From: Serinus canaria
Lineage: Eukaryota > Chordata > Aves > Passeriformes > Fringillidae
Assembly (NCBI RefSeq): GCF_022539315.1
Contig: NC_066342.1
Location: 11,963,402-12,027,401 of the forward strand
DNA: 64,000 bases
Reading direction: 5' to 3'
A model generated the notes under the pieces. That model was given only the letters and a program-made list of their open reading frames with translations, had not been told where the DNA came from and made no database searches. A program made the translations under genes and the position numbers. Shown here in pieces: positions 42,461 to 53,854 of this stretch (the stretch's first letter is position 1; each line of letters starts with the position of its first letter).

Positions 42461-43570
42461 TCACAGCGCTTGAGTACCCCAATATGTTCTACCATGCATG
42501 CCTTCTAGCATTTTCTTGGCAAGGCATTTATTCAACATTTTCCTCCCATCTGCTAATCTCCACTTCCCTTCTTTATCTTTCTTGGCTCCTATTTTAAGGA
42601 ATTCTTCCTCTTTTGTCCCACTGAATACAGAAACTTCTTGCATTTCTCTCATGGGGGGTAATACCATCATTAGTTTTTCTGACCCTGATTCAGCTGCATT
42701 TTTAGCTTCTAAATCTGCTAAATTGTTCCCTCGTGCCTCTAGAATCACCCCTTTTTTATGTCCTTTAACATATACCACTGCCACTTCCTCTGATTATTGT
42801 AAGGTTTCTAACACTTCTAAAATAAGTTTTTCGTGAATCACTCCCTTTCCCTTTGAATTTAATAGCCCCCTCTCTTCCCAAATTTTTCCAAAGGTATGTG
42901 CTACACCAAAAGCATATTTTGAGTCTGTATATATTGATCCTCTTTTCTGTGTTAATATTTCCAGAGCCCGTTTTAGGGCATATATCTTACATGCTTGGGC
43001 TGACCAGTTGGAAGGTAACTTTCCCTTTTCTATGGCTACTAACTCTTCATCTACTGTAGTGTACCCTGAAACCCAGTGCCTCTGGATTACCCTTGAAGAT
43101 CCATCAATGTATAATCATTTCCCTCTCAAGAGTGGTTGATCTGTTAGGTCCTCTCTTATTTTAGTTTGATATTTTATAATCTCTAGACAATTATGTATTA
43201 GTTCCTCATCTGGTTCCCTATACAAAAACTAGGCAGGGTTGAGTTGATTATTCAGGATTAGCTCTAAATCATTAAGATGGCTTCATACTTTAGCACTCGG
43301 GAATCGGTGAGCCATTTCTCAGCCTTTTGGATTAGGATACTTCTAACTGAGTGTGGGGTATATATTTTCAATTTTTCCCCAAAGGTTAATTTTTTGCTTT
43401 TCTCTATGAGTACGGTGGTCGCTGCCACTGCCTGAATGCAGGTCGGCCAACCCCAGCTGACAGGGTCTAATAGTTTTGATTAAAAGGCCACTGGTTTCCT
43501 GGATCCTCCCCAGTCCTGGGCTAGTACTCCATGTGCTACCCCTTTTCTATATCGACAATCAGATAGAAAG
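42461..43570 (-). pseudogene. pol: Provirus D RNase H
   Basis: The minus strand carries an RNase H region with LYIDGSSRVI near 43105 and, further on, VKGHKKG and NLADLEAKNAA (42461-42784), followed by the start of the integrase zinc domain. Stops break the frame between pieces. Confidence 0.75.
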
Positions 43571-44372
43571 GTTTGTCTAAGGCGGGAAGGCTCAGTGCTG
43601 GTGCACTGACTAATTTTTGCTTTACAGCTTCAAACTTTTGTTCATCAACTTTTTCCCACCTAATCTTTTCTTCTACTAACTTTTCATACAAGAACTTGAT
43701 GGCTTCCATGTATCCTTCAATTCATAGCCTACGATATCCCAACAAGCCCAGAAACCTTCTAACTTCTCAGTTTTTGGCCGTGGAAGTGAGACTATCCCCG
43801 TAATACTCTGATGGTTCAGTCACCTGCTCCCTTGACAAATCACATCCTAGGTGCTTTACTTCACGCTCTACAAATTGGAGTTTCCCTTTTGATACCTGAA
43901 GTCCTTGGTTCCCCAGAAAATTTAACAATGCTATGGTAGATTCCCAAACTTCTTTTTCTTCCCATCCTGAGAGAAGCAAATCATCTACATATTGGATGAG
44001 CTTTATCTCAGGTTTGATGGAGAAAAGTTGTAGTACTTCTAGTGCTTGACCGAATAGGTTTGGGGATTCGGAAAACCCTTGGGGTAACCTTGTCCACCAA
44101 AGCTGCTACTTCCTCCCAGAATCGGGGTCCTCCCATTCAAAGGCAAATATATCTCTACTTTCTGCTGCTAGTGGGCAAGCCCAAAAAGCATCTTTTAGGT
44201 CTATCACACTAAACCACCGGTGTGATGGGGGGATATTACTCAATAGTGTATAGGGGTTAGGTACTACTGGGTTTCGATTCACTGTTCTTTTATTCACTTC
44301 TCTCAAGTCTTGGACAAGCCTGTAAGTCCCGTCTGACATCTTTACTGGTAATATGGGTGTATTATGGGGTGT
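43571..44372 (-). pseudogene. pol: Provirus D reverse transcriptase
   Basis: RT fragments read right to left: [36 protein letters not shown] (first catalytic Asp), then LLSGWEEKEVWE just after the YxDD region near 43980, and the thumb piece VKHLGCDLS. Several frames are used. RT begins abruptly at the LTR fragment, so its N-terminal fingers are deleted. Confidence 0.85.
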
Positions 44373-44567
44373 ATCTTGATTGGAGGTCAAGTGTTGTCAT
44401 AGTAACAAGCTGACCCTCCCAAATGCCCCGACTACCCAGGCCATCCCGTGATAACAATGCAAGGGGGGAGAAACATAACTATACATCTACAAAACTTCTC
44501 TTAACATATACAGAATATTTGCCGTTTAAATTGTGAGAGTCAAACATTGCATTACTCATCTATAACA
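44373..44567 (-). repeat. Provirus D 5' LTR fragment
   Basis: 195 bp matching the U3 side of the 3' LTR and running to TCTATAACA. It lacks the nested LTR and fuses directly to RT. Confidence 0.85.
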
Positions 44568-44848
44568 GACTGAACAAGTTCTGCATGTTACCATCTGGTG
44601 TCTCTGACTAATAAATTTTGAGTTGCTTGTAATTTAAATTAGAAAAGGAACAGATAAATTGCTCTACATTTATTCTGGTATAAGCTATATCAGCAAAAGG
44701 ATTTTTTTTTTTTTTTTGCTCCTAATAACTTTCAACCTCTTAAGGAACATTTCCTAGCAATTGTATTGGCCCACTTGAAGACAGTTTTAAAAGCATTAAT
44801 GCATCATTTTAAAAAGAGAGGTGTTCCAAAAATATCTGCTTAGTGTTC
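44568..44848. other. Spacer with T17 run
   Basis: Unassigned DNA with a T-run at about 44702-44718. No feature otherwise. Confidence 0.6.
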
Positions 44849-45399
44849 TGTAGCAGACGCAGGGCAGGCTACGGCTCCGTGGAGGGATGTTTAGAGATAG
44901 GTATTTGCTGAGTCATAGGAATTGTACCAGGAGTCCTCACTCTGGTCCTCCTTATCTCTCTGTGACCCCATAGGCTAGTTTCCCTAACCCTTACAATTGG
45001 TCAGTTTTCAATCCTCCCTAACCCTATAAAAGAGGCTGTCTGGGCCCATTTTTTAGAAGAGCAGCTTCAAGACCCTCCGCGAGACCCTCAGAATAAACCA
45101 TCGTGGAACACTCTTAGCGACCTTCTCCTCTCTCATTTCGTCTGCCTTCCAGGAGCCACGGCCAGCCGCAGCCCCTACGAGCAAGCTGAGAGCTGAAATC
45201 ACAAAAGAGCTGACTTTCACTAAGAGCTGACAATCACTAAGCTTGCTAGGGTCTTGGCTGTGCGGCAGTCTGGCCTAGGGCACCCCAGCCTCCAGACGGC
45301 TGAGGTGTTCGGCCTTGGGCCGCTTGCCTGGGGCGCTTACCCTACGGGGAACCAGCTATCCGGCTAAGAAGCTAGCCCCTGTGGCTCCATTGTGTTCCA
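44849..45399 (+). repeat. F-family solo LTR F2
   Basis: Reverse complement of F1. It starts TGTAGCAGACGC and has CCTATAAAAG (TATA, near 45024) and AATAAACC near 45092. The right end is either 45391 (then GTGTTC duplicates 44843-44848) or 45399 by alignment to F1 (ATTGTGTTCCA versus ATTATTTTACA). Confidence 0.85.
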
Positions 45400-45689
45400 C
45401 TAAGAAGCAGGATGCTCTAGTAGTGTCACAATGGGAAGTGAAGAAATAGCTGGTTGTTAGCTTATCTACTGACTAGTGCAAAGTAACATTTGACAGTCAA
45501 AAATGGTTTTTTATCATCAGCCCTGAGCTATCTACACCCAAAAAGTCATAGAACAATAGAATGGTTTGGATCAGAAGGGACCTGTGGGTTAAAAGGGACG
45601 TTTAACTAACAATTATCTAGTCTATCCCACACACCCCCAAGTTCCTTAAGAGTTGGCCACGGAAACTTCTAGATTCTTTATCAATGATC
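45400..45689. mobile_element. Spacer and short minus-strand CR1 fragment
   Basis: 45548-45610 reads AATAGAATGGTTTGGATCAG and AAGGGACCT, the reverse of a CR1 terminus. The remainder is unassigned. Confidence 0.6.
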
Positions 45690-45730
45690 TGTTTGTGAGG
45701 ATCAAGTACACCCTCAGTAAGTTTTCAGAT
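45690..45730 (+). mobile_element. CR1-4, segment 1
   Basis: CAATGATCTG and CACCCTCAGTAAGTTTTCAG, CR1 ORF2 3' region. Cut by W2; CAGAT repeats at 47173. Confidence 0.88.
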
Positions 45731-47172
45731 TGTCATGGGTTGGTGCTGGTGCAGTGCCAGTGCATCCATGAAAATATATTTTTCTCAAATAGCTGCTGTG
45801 AGATATGACCAGAAACAGAGCAGGCTCAAGCTTAGAAATAAAGAAAAAACTTTATTAACTTATAGTATAATAAAAGGAACACACAAAATTCATAATTAAA
45901 ACCTTCCAAAACATTCCTCCTCCCCCCACCCAATTTCCACCGAAGCACAGTGAGACAAAACCTTAGATTCTCAGTCAAGTTACCACCTCACAGATAATCA
46001 ATTCTCAGTTCATCAAGGGAGAGAGGAGTCTCTCTTGTACCATAGTCTTCCACAGGAAACACAGTTGGAACCTCTTATGTTTCCATGTCACACATGGCAC
46101 CGCCCAGAAAAAATCTGCCACTGTGACATCCTCCTTCCATGTACAGTGCACTGTCCATGGACCAAAACTGCTTATAGGGTTCCTTTTAAGGATGCTTTGC
46201 CAAGTACCAAGAAACAACAATTTCTCATTTTGGGACAACAGTTCCCCTCCATTTTCCCTTCCCCTGGGGCCGAGGGTCTTGAGAACAGAGATCTTCTTCT
46301 TCCCTGAAGACAGAGGGCACCACCACACCCCCTCATCTTTCTCTGTTCGCTTCACTCCTTCACATGACGTCACTGCAGCAGGTCATTCTCTCTCCTGCAC
46401 GGGCAATCACTACAGCAGGTCACTCGGCTCAAACCACTGCATCCCCCTAAATGCAATCTCTGTGTTACAGGAAAATTGGTTTAGTCTATGGCTATACAAG
46501 AAAAAGTCCAGCCAAAGGCCACTCCATTATCTCTTCCCACCTAGGATTCTTTCCCATCTTCTTCTGACATCTCAGGTCCTAGGGTGTCTCTCTTTCAGAT
46601 CAAGGAGGATTAGTGTTTCACAAGGTTTTCTTCATCTAAGAAAGGGTTAAAATCTCGGGCTCTGCTGCACTCAGGATGGCTGAAATCTCACAGCAGCCTG
46701 CCGGGGCTCCCACAGCTGGGCACCTTCCCCCCCCTTCTCTTTCTCCTCTGCCTGCGTGCTGCCAGCAGATGACATCAAATTTCAAGGTAGCACAGGCTCG
46801 CTCTCTCTCTGGGTGGGGCTGTCCGGGATATCCCACTGTTTCTCCACCCCTCCGTCCTGCAGGGGCCAGCCCGCTTCCATTCTCTTCACCCCTCTTCTCT
46901 ATCAGGGGCTCCTGGCCTACCCCAACCTAGGTCGCATGGCTTCCCCTCCCCTCCTCCGCCCAGCCTGTGGCTGGGCAGGGGAGGTCTGAACTCTTCACTG
47001 ACTGGAACAAAAGAGAAAGTCCTATGGGAGTTCTCTGCTTTTAACCCCCTGTGTTCTCGGAGGCGTATCCATGTCTTCAGTGGTTATACCAGGTGTCAAT
47101 ATTCAAATCTGACCACTGATTGGTTTGGCTATAACTTCCTGAGAAAACTCACTTTCTTGTCAACCTATGACA
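45731..47172 (-). repeat. W-family solo LTR W2 in CR1-4
   Basis: 1442 bp reverse-oriented copy from TGTCATGGGTTGG to CAACCTATGACA, with perfect 5-bp duplication CAGAT (45726-45730 and 47173-47177). Its ORFs in three frames are LTR shadows. Confidence 0.93.
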
Positions 47173-47191
47173 CAGATGACCCCAAGTTGGG
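47173..47191 (+). mobile_element. CR1-4, segment 2
   Basis: CAGATGACCCCAAGTTGGG, directly following segment 1 in the CR1 consensus. Confidence 0.85.
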
Positions 47192-47816
47192 TGTGGGGTC
47201 CCGTGTGGTTTGGGACCCCAGTTTCTTGGTAAAAGTCTCTGTTTCAGCCCGTGCGTTCAAAAGATCAGTCGGAGCTCTTCAGTTTTTCAGTCTCAAGGTT
47301 GTTTATTGTATCTTATCTATAAAATTTTCTCCCTGTCCAGCTGAGGTCCATCCAGCAGGACAGTCAGAGGCACTCTGCCTGCCTGCCCCCAGGGCAGTGT
47401 TATCTTTATATACTACAAACTACGTGTACAATATTTACAATTATTTTCCAATACCTATCATCTATATTAGACAGTGAGCTTCTACTCTAAACCAGTCTAA
47501 AAGTGCCAACATCACCAGTGAAGATGGAGGTAGAGAAGAAGAAGAAGAAAGGCTAGACACGCCCAAATCCCTCCATCTTGTCACCAGAAACCCCTATACC
47601 AAAAATCCTAAAACCTACATTTACACCCTGTGAGTACTTCATTATTAAACTATTTAAACTGCCGTGGCTTTTATCTCTTCATGTAAAGGTGGTAATTTGT
47701 TCCATGGTTTGTAATCGAAGCTGCTGATGTTCTGGGCTGTGGGCCAGGGTCTCTGAGCCCCCTGGCAAGTGTCCCGGAAACTCTGGACTCCCAGAGGGAT
47801 GTCCTGAGTTCCAACA
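47192..47816 (-). repeat. Solo LTR G in CR1-4
   Basis: 625 bp from TGTGGGGTCCCG to AGTTCCAACA, perfect 6-bp duplication GTTGGG (47186-47191 and 47817-47822). Antisense TTGTTTATTGTA near 47300 indicates minus orientation. Confidence 0.9.
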
Positions 47817-47822
47817 GTTGGG

Positions 47823-48331
47823 CAAGAATGCTGATCTGCTGGAGGGTAGGAAGGCTCTGCAGAGGGCTCTGGACAGGCTGGATCAATGGCCCAAGGCGAA
47901 TTGGATGAGATTCAATAAGGCAGAGTGCTAGGTCCTGCACTTGGATCACAACAACCCTCTACAGCACTCTAGGCTGGCAGCAGAGTGGCTGGAAAGCAGC
48001 CCGGTGGAAAAGGACCTGGAGGTATTGCCAGAACACAAGCCAGCAGTGCGGCTAGGTGGCCAAGGCCAATGGCATCCTGGCTTGTATCAGAAATAGACCA
48101 GCCAGCAGGACCAGGCAAGTGATTGTCCATCTGTACTGGATGCTGGTGAAGCCATACCTCAAATCCTGTGTTCAGTTCTGGGCCCATCATTGCAAAAAAG
48201 TCATTGAGGTGGTGGAGTGTGTCCAATAAACAGCATTGAAGCTGGTGAAGGGTCTGGAGCACAAGTTCTATGAGGAGTGGCTGAGGGAGCTCTGGTTGTT
48301 TCATCTCAAGAAAACGAGGCTCAGGGGGGAC
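47823..48331 (+). mobile_element. CR1-4, segment 3
   Basis: GCTGATCTGCTGGAGGGTAG through GAAAAGGACCTGGAGGTATT to CGAGGCTCAGGGGGGAC. Cut by LTR X. Confidence 0.9.
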
Positions 48332-48758
48332 TGGCATGGTTTAGGTATGGTACTCCCCAATTCAGTGCCCCCACTGAGACTTTCCAAACCACATGGCACT
48401 CCCCCTTCTCCCTCCAATTGGAGGCACAATAGGCAAAGATCATGGGTTGAGATAAGAACAATTTACTGGAAATAGCAATGAGATAAGAAAATAAGCAGTA
48501 ACAGCAACAATATTAATAACAAAGGATATAAGAAAAGGAATTATTCACATGGACAAACATTCCCAACAATAAGCAATATCAGACGGCTCAGTCCTCTAGT
48601 TTTCTTGACTGGAAGGAACCCCTTCTTCCTGGAGGACAGAGTCCCTTTCCCCTGCCCCCAGCAGTGATGAGGGATGATAGTCATTAACCTCAATGTCTTA
48701 GTCACACCCCCCCCACCATACTGCAGAAAATTAACCCTGTCCTGGCTGGAACCAGCCA
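48332..48758 (-). repeat. LTR X in CR1-4
   Basis: 427 bp from TGGCATGGTTTAGG to GGAACCAGCCA, between CR1 pieces that adjoin in the consensus. The target duplication is eroded. Minus orientation is inferred from resemblance of its ends to other reverse LTRs here. Confidence 0.75.
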
Positions 48759-48890
48759 GCACTCTTCAACTACCTGAAAGGAGGTTGTAGCCAGGTGTGG
48801 GTCAATCTCTTCTCCCAGGTAACAAGTGACAGGATGAGTGGAATTGGCCTCATGCTGTGCCTGGGGAAGTTTAGATTTGATAGAAGGATG
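48759..48890 (+). mobile_element. CR1-4, segment 4
   Basis: CTCTTCAACTACCTGAAAGG through AACAAGTGACAGGATGAGTG to GATTTGATAGAAGGATG. Cut by provirus Z and resumed at 55517. Confidence 0.9.
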
Positions 48891-48950
48891 TGTGAACTGA
48901 ATATATGCAGGCAACACCAAGGTGCCCATGATCCACAGCTGAAGTGTGAA
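48891..48950 (-). repeat. Provirus Z, terminal LTR fragment
   Basis: It matches 54352-54410 (GAATATATGCAG, CACAGCTGAAGTGTGAAG). It joins gag-like sequence directly, so most of this LTR is deleted. Confidence 0.7.
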
Positions 48951-49280
48951 GTGTTCAGTGACAATAGGAGTTAATAGATCCTTTTCACCCACTAATAAGT
49001 GAAGAGATGCAGCACCACCTCCCCAAGCTCATGACATCCATGCCAGTGTGCTCTCCCCACTCTTCTGCTGATAAGTCTCTAAAAATTCCCATAACTCTTT
49101 TGCGGTATAGGTCCAAGTGACCTGTGCCCCTCTGTCTGGCAGATTCTGCTGCCCCTCCATTTGTACGAGGGGTTACGCTTCTACCACTTCTTTATCTGCT
49201 GAGTGTGGCTCAATCTCACAAGTCCGAGGACTGCACCCAAATATTTCCATTCCAAGCCTTGGGATCCCATGAAGGGTTCT

Positions 49281-49923
49281 TGTCCTAGGGTGACTGTTAT
49301 CCCCATTCGTGTGTATGTAATTTATGCTGGATATTATGTTCTGTGCCTTTAAGACTGGCAGAGTGAGAGTTTTGTTTTGGGCCTCTTATCAGCTACTCGG
49401 CGGGACGTACAGATAGCACCAGAGCATGTTGCGGCTTTTTTTGCTTTTTGCCCTGCTTTTTGCTTTCGCTCTTGCTTCTGCTTCGCTTCTGCTTTGCTTG
49501 CTCTTGCTTCTTTCCCCCCTTCTCATTAGTTACTTTAGCTAAACAGTCCAAATTCCTTTCTGGACTGTTCCCCCCACCCCGTTGGACCTGCTGACTGCTC
49601 CGGACTGGGATTCAGAACACGGAAAGAGAGTTTACACCTTATGACTGTAGCAGCTGCCTCGGCGCCGGAGGGACTGACAACAGCAAACCCCCAGGAGAGA
49701 CTTTTCTGAATTTGTCATCTTTCTCAGAGCAGTGGAAGAGTGGTGTCATCCGGTATTGTTCATTGTGTGTGCTGGGGGGTGCTGTGATTGTCAAATAAAC
49801 AGGTTCTTTCCACCTCCCTCCGAGGAATTCTTCCCGAACCAATTGGGGGAGGGGCTGTGTGGGTTTGCTTTTGGAGAAGCCCTTTTTGGGGATTCTCTCC
49901 CAAATTTGCCCTAAACCAGGACA
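49281..49923 (+). repeat. I-family solo LTR I1 in provirus Z
   Basis: 643 bp with terminal inverted repeat TGTCCTAGG/CCAGGACA and perfect 5-bp duplication GTTCT (49276-49280 and 49924-49928). It contains reiterated CTTTTTGC/GCTTCTGCTT pyrimidine-rich sequence and AATAAA near 49795. Confidence 0.92.
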
Positions 49924-50136
49924 GTTCTTAATAAGAGAACAAACCTGAGAAGCTGAGACCTTACTTTTCCCATATTTTTTGCCTATGTTCATTAGCAATG
50001 TGTGCCACCAGACATTGCTGCTTACAACAGCATTTCTTTTGAGCAGTAAATGCTTCTTGCACAAATTCCTTTGCATCCTTTAAAGCACTGTTCTCTTTCA
50101 GCTCTCCTACTCTAAGGTTATAACTTCATGGTCGAG

Positions 50137-50522
50137 TGTCACCGACATGCTCTATGAAAAATCCTTTCCTTAGGATTTTTCCCTCCTTAGAAGCTGAGAG
50201 GCCTCAGGAACAAACTATAAACAATTCTTATCTGCTGCTGTGGAATGCAACAGGGGGAATCTGTGATTGGCCTCATCTGGTTGTTTCCAATTAAGGGCCA
50301 ATCACAGATCACCTGTGCAGACTGTCTCGGTCAGAGACAAGCCTTTGTTATTCATTCCTTTTCTATTCTTAGCTTAGCCTTCTAGTGAAATCCTTTCTTC
50401 TATTCTTTTAGTATAGTTTTAATATATTATCTATCATAAAATAATAAATCAAGCCTTCTGATACATGGAGTCAACTTTCTCGTCTCTTTCCTCATCCTGA
50501 GACCCTTGTGGACAATACCACA
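50137..50522 (+). repeat. B-family solo LTR B3
   Basis: 386 bp with perfect 6-bp duplication GTCGAG (50131-50136 and 50523-50528). Ends TGTCACCGACATG and ACAATACCACA. Confidence 0.94.
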
Positions 50523-50733
50523 GTCGAGAGCTCTGAGACCAGTGAAGAACAATCATCCCAATCTCCCTGCTTAACTGGAAGCAGAATTCCATGGTGCTTT
50601 CCATGGTAATTCACACATAAGCAATCTGATTGTCTGCAGAGTAACTGCTGCTGTATCATCAGCTTCAAGCCATGCCTCGAGTAGAGCCACTGTCGCTAGG
50701 AAAGTGGCCATAGGAGTCCAATGCCCCGTGCTT

Positions 50734-51119
50734 TGTCACCGACATGTTTTATGAAAAATCCTTTCCTTAGGATTTTTCCCTCCTGAGAAGCTGAGAGGCC
50801 TCAGGAACAAACTGTAAACAATTCTTATCTGCTGCTGTGGAATGCAACAGGGGGAATCTGTGATTGGTCTCATCTGGTTGTTTCCAATCAAGGGCCAATC
50901 ACAGATCACCTGCCCAGACTGTCTTGGTCAGAGACAAGCCTTTGTTATTCTTTCCTATTCTATTCTTAGCTTAGCCTTCTGATGAAATCCTTTCCTCTAT
51001 TCTTTTAGTATAGTTTTAATATATTATCTATCATAAAATAATAAATCAAGCCTTCTGATACATGGAGTCAACTTTCTCATCTCTTCCCTCATCCTGGGAC
51101 ACTTGTGCACAATACCACA
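50734..51119 (+). repeat. Element B4 5' LTR
   Basis: 386 bp; TGTCACCGACATG to ACAATACCACA, AATAAA near 51040. It is followed after two bases by the PBS TGGTGATCCCCAAGTGAA. Confidence 0.93.
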
Positions 51120-51437
51120 AATGGTGATCCCCAAGTGAAAAAAGGAGCACCACCACAAAAGGTGAACACCGAGGACAGAACTGACAGATGGTGCCTCAAG
51201 TGAAGAAATCACCACAACTGGACCCTGAGTGAAGAAGAATTCTTCATTTGGTAAGCCCAGAGGAGCATTGCTACATTTGGGTAAACCCCGAGTGTGTGGC
51301 TTTGATGGTCACCTACACAAGTGACCACAGAAGTGGCTTCTAGCCAGGAGCTGAAGAACCGAAGATCCTGAAATTGGACCGAGTTCACAGCCGAGGCTGG
51401 CCACAGAGAGAACCTTTTGAAAAGTCTCCCCGACAAG

Positions 51438-52697
51438 ATGTCCGGAAGTCTTCGCAGCACAGAGCAGCCTGCTGAAGCCCAGAGGACACTGTCACAAGGT
51501 ACTGTCAACTCTTCCCTTCCTGAAAATGCTTCCCTTCTTGCAAGGCAGATTCGGATGTGGACAAGGGTGCCTACGGAGGCGGAGGTTCCATTCTCTCCCT
51601 CAGAGGAGAAACTTATTGGCCTCTGGCAAAAATGGGGTCATAAGGTCAGAGTTCCTATGGTGAAGAGACATTTCTATGAGTTTTTCAGGTGGGCAAAGCA
51701 CCATGGCTTTTTCACTGATGTGCTGTATGCCCTTGATTCATACGTTTGGGAATGCATGGAATTAATTATCGGAGATCTTTGTTACCGGGGACTTGGCTTT
51801 CCTCAGGTTTATCCGTCATTCAAAACTCCCTTCCCAGTTTTGAAACGGAAAGCATCTGCATATCAGTGGATTGTGGATTGCCGAGGTATGGCTCCCTTCT
51901 CGCTGGAGCTGGCAAGAGTGGAATTTGAGCAAAACCACGGCCTGCAGGTTCCCAGCCCCCCCAAATTGGGGCGGGGGGGCAAAGCTTTGCCCGCAGCAGA
52001 AGAAAAGTTTTTTTCCGCGCCTTTGGAGCATGCTCCAATGGAGCCGGTTTCCCCCCCTCGCTGCTCTCAGGGGGGAGGTGAGTTGGCTCCGCTTCCCGAG
52101 CCGGAGCCGCTGGCCCCACCCCAGCCCACCCCGCGGGAGGTGCCAGTCCCCGCGGCCCCGCCGCAGGCCGGACCAGACTCGTCGCCTGCAGCAGATTTTG
52201 TCGGCGTTCCAGTGGCAGAAGCACCGCCTCCCGCAGCTTCGCCCGAGTTGCTAGGCGACACACTCGACAGCAGCGATGATCGATGGTAGCCCGTCCCGGA
52301 GTCGGGACCTGCCGCCCCTGTCCCTTCTCCTTCTGCATCACAGCCGGCAATTGCGTTCACAGCGGTGCCGGCGGGGGTCGATCCCACGACGCCCGCGCCA
52401 GTCCCTCCTGCGTCCGACCCTGCAGCAGAGCCCGTGAGGGCTCTGACCGCGGCGGCCTCGCCTTCGCCTGCCACGCCGGTGGAGGAGGCTGAGGTTGAGA
52501 ACCACCAAGCGGAACCATCATCAGAGCCGCCCGTGGCCCCGCCGCTCCCCGCGGCCGCCACCGCGGCGCCTGCGATCAGCCCGGATTCCCAACTTAGCTT
52601 TTCGGGCTGTCCCGAGGCTGCCACTGCGGGGGAGCTGGGGCAGGGGAAGGGGATTCCGGCCTGCCCCTCCGTGGGGGGGTTGTGGCTCGACAGCTGA
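51438..52697 (+). pseudogene. Orphan ORF of element B4
   Basis: Starts at ATG 51438 (MSGSLRSTEQPAEAQRTLSQ). The aromatic N-terminal block matches B1 (TRVPTEAEVPFS, VPMVKRHFYEFFRW, LDSYVWECM), followed by a Pro/Ala-rich tail. TAG at 52287-52289, where B1 has CAG, truncates it to 283 codons. The frame stays open beyond it to 52697 with FSGCPEAA shared with B1. A one-base length difference near 52625 changes the C-terminus relative to B1. Function unknown. Confidence 0.68.
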
Positions 52698-53387
52698 TTG
52701 CGGGCTCAGCCCGTCTGCCTGTGTTCAAACTCAGCGTTTTTCACGGGCCGATTCGGGTTTGGTTCGGAGGTTCCCGCTGGGGGTTGGAATGCCTGACTCC
52801 CCCTGCGCGCCCCAGCGGCGTGGGGGAGGTGGCTCCTGAGCCTTCTGCCTCTGGTCCCCAGTCTGCAGGAGGTGGGGGTGGTACCGAGGGGCAGAAAGGA
52901 GGTACACCTTTTGCACTTGCGTTGCAGAAACAGGAGAAACAGTGGAAAGTGAGCATCGCGCACTGGCTGTGGGGAAACAACATCCCCTGACCTGAGATGA
53001 AGTTTCTCGGGAAAGCTTTTCTTCCCCAGCTGCTGGTCTGCTCCGGTTCAGAGGGAATGAAGCATTCGGTCACTCGTGCTGCCCAGGCATTGGCAGCAGG
53101 GTGCCGGGTTGAGAGAACACAGAGCCCGCTCCGTGGGCCGGGTCTGGGCCACTTGGCTCGGTTCCCTGGGCCAGGGCCTCTGCCTGGCCAGCGCCTGTTG
53201 GGTTTGGGGGCTTTACTTCCCCCGTCAGGACCTGGGCCACCGGTCTGTGAGCCAGGTCTGGGATCCCTGATCCTCCCGTCAGGACCTGGGCCACCGTTCT
53301 GTAGGACAGGTCTGGATCCCTGTTCCTTCCACGAGGGCCAGGGCCCCCGCAGGGCCTCAGTAGCTCCTCTCTGCTGCTGCTCTTTCG

Positions 53388-53428
<41 letters not shown>
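53388..53428 (+). repeat. Internal oligo(A) tract of B4
   Basis: 41 A residues at the position of the B1 tract. Confidence 0.95.
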
Positions 53429-53431
<3 letters not shown>

Positions 53432-53551
53432 TTGAAAGAGCTAGCAGCTCAAAAAGCGTTGAAAAGCCAAAATTTTGCAAGCCTGTTTCAGGACAAAAAG
53501 GGACTTTCAGCTATGTCAAAGAGGAACATCTTCAGTTTGAACTTTTTCCTG

Positions 53552-53608
53552 AAACTCAGCTGTTTGGACTAAACTCAGCTGTTTGGACTAAACTCATCTG
53601 TTTGGACT
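53552..53608 (+). repeat. Three 19-bp tandem repeats in B4
   Basis: Units AAACTCAGCTGTTTGGACT, the same, and a one-base variant. They occupy the place of the 72-bp duplication in B1. Confidence 0.92.
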
Positions 53609-53854
53609 TGAAGCAATGAACTTTCTTTGCATTTTTTTTGCATTTTCTTATATCTTAAGATTGTTTTGGTGATGTTATGGAATTTGGTGTTTTGCAGGTG
53701 AAGAATTTCCCTGATGGTTCCACACTAGCATTTGATTGATGTTTTGATTGGCAGCACATAGCCTCTCAGACTTTTGTTCTTTCCTCTGCTTGGCCCAACA
53801 GATGAAATTGCAAACACTTTTCTTTTTAATTTATTTAAAATAAAAAGGGTGAGA

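Larger units (their letters stand above)
40053..44567 (-). mobile_element. Provirus D, gamma-like, internally deleted
   Basis: Reverse-oriented provirus. A complete 3' LTR (40053-40852) and PPT lie on the left, a pol region follows, and a 195-bp piece of the 5' LTR (44373-44567) abuts RT on the right. Flanks GACC (40049-40052) and GACT (44568-44571) may be a 4-bp duplication. Gag, protease, PBS, the rest of the 5' LTR and env are missing. Pol motifs are of class I type. Confidence 0.85.
48960..50711 (-). pseudogene. gag: Provirus Z gag remnant (interrupted)
   Basis: Minus strand. It opens near ATG 50711 with MATFLATVALLEAWLEADDT, passes through a coiled-coil-like stretch (LKDAKEFVQEAFTAQKK) between 50136 and 49924, and reaches a capsid-like piece with TWTYTAKELWEFLETYQQK and LAWMS near 49150-49050. 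Stops and shifts are frequent. LTR I1 and solo LTR B3 interrupt it. The domain assignment to Gag is by pattern and by position after a PBS, and is moderate. Confidence 0.55.

Noticed and set aside
48891..48950. Peptide FTLQLWI-like similarity between 48950 and 54400 read as duplicated gag
   Set aside because: Re-examined: the shared stretch is LTR R/U5 sequence, with AATAAA before and a PBS after it at 54330.
53552..53608. Short regular repeats as a possible CRISPR array
   Set aside because: Directly abutting 19-bp tandem repeats without spacers in a eukaryotic retroelement.
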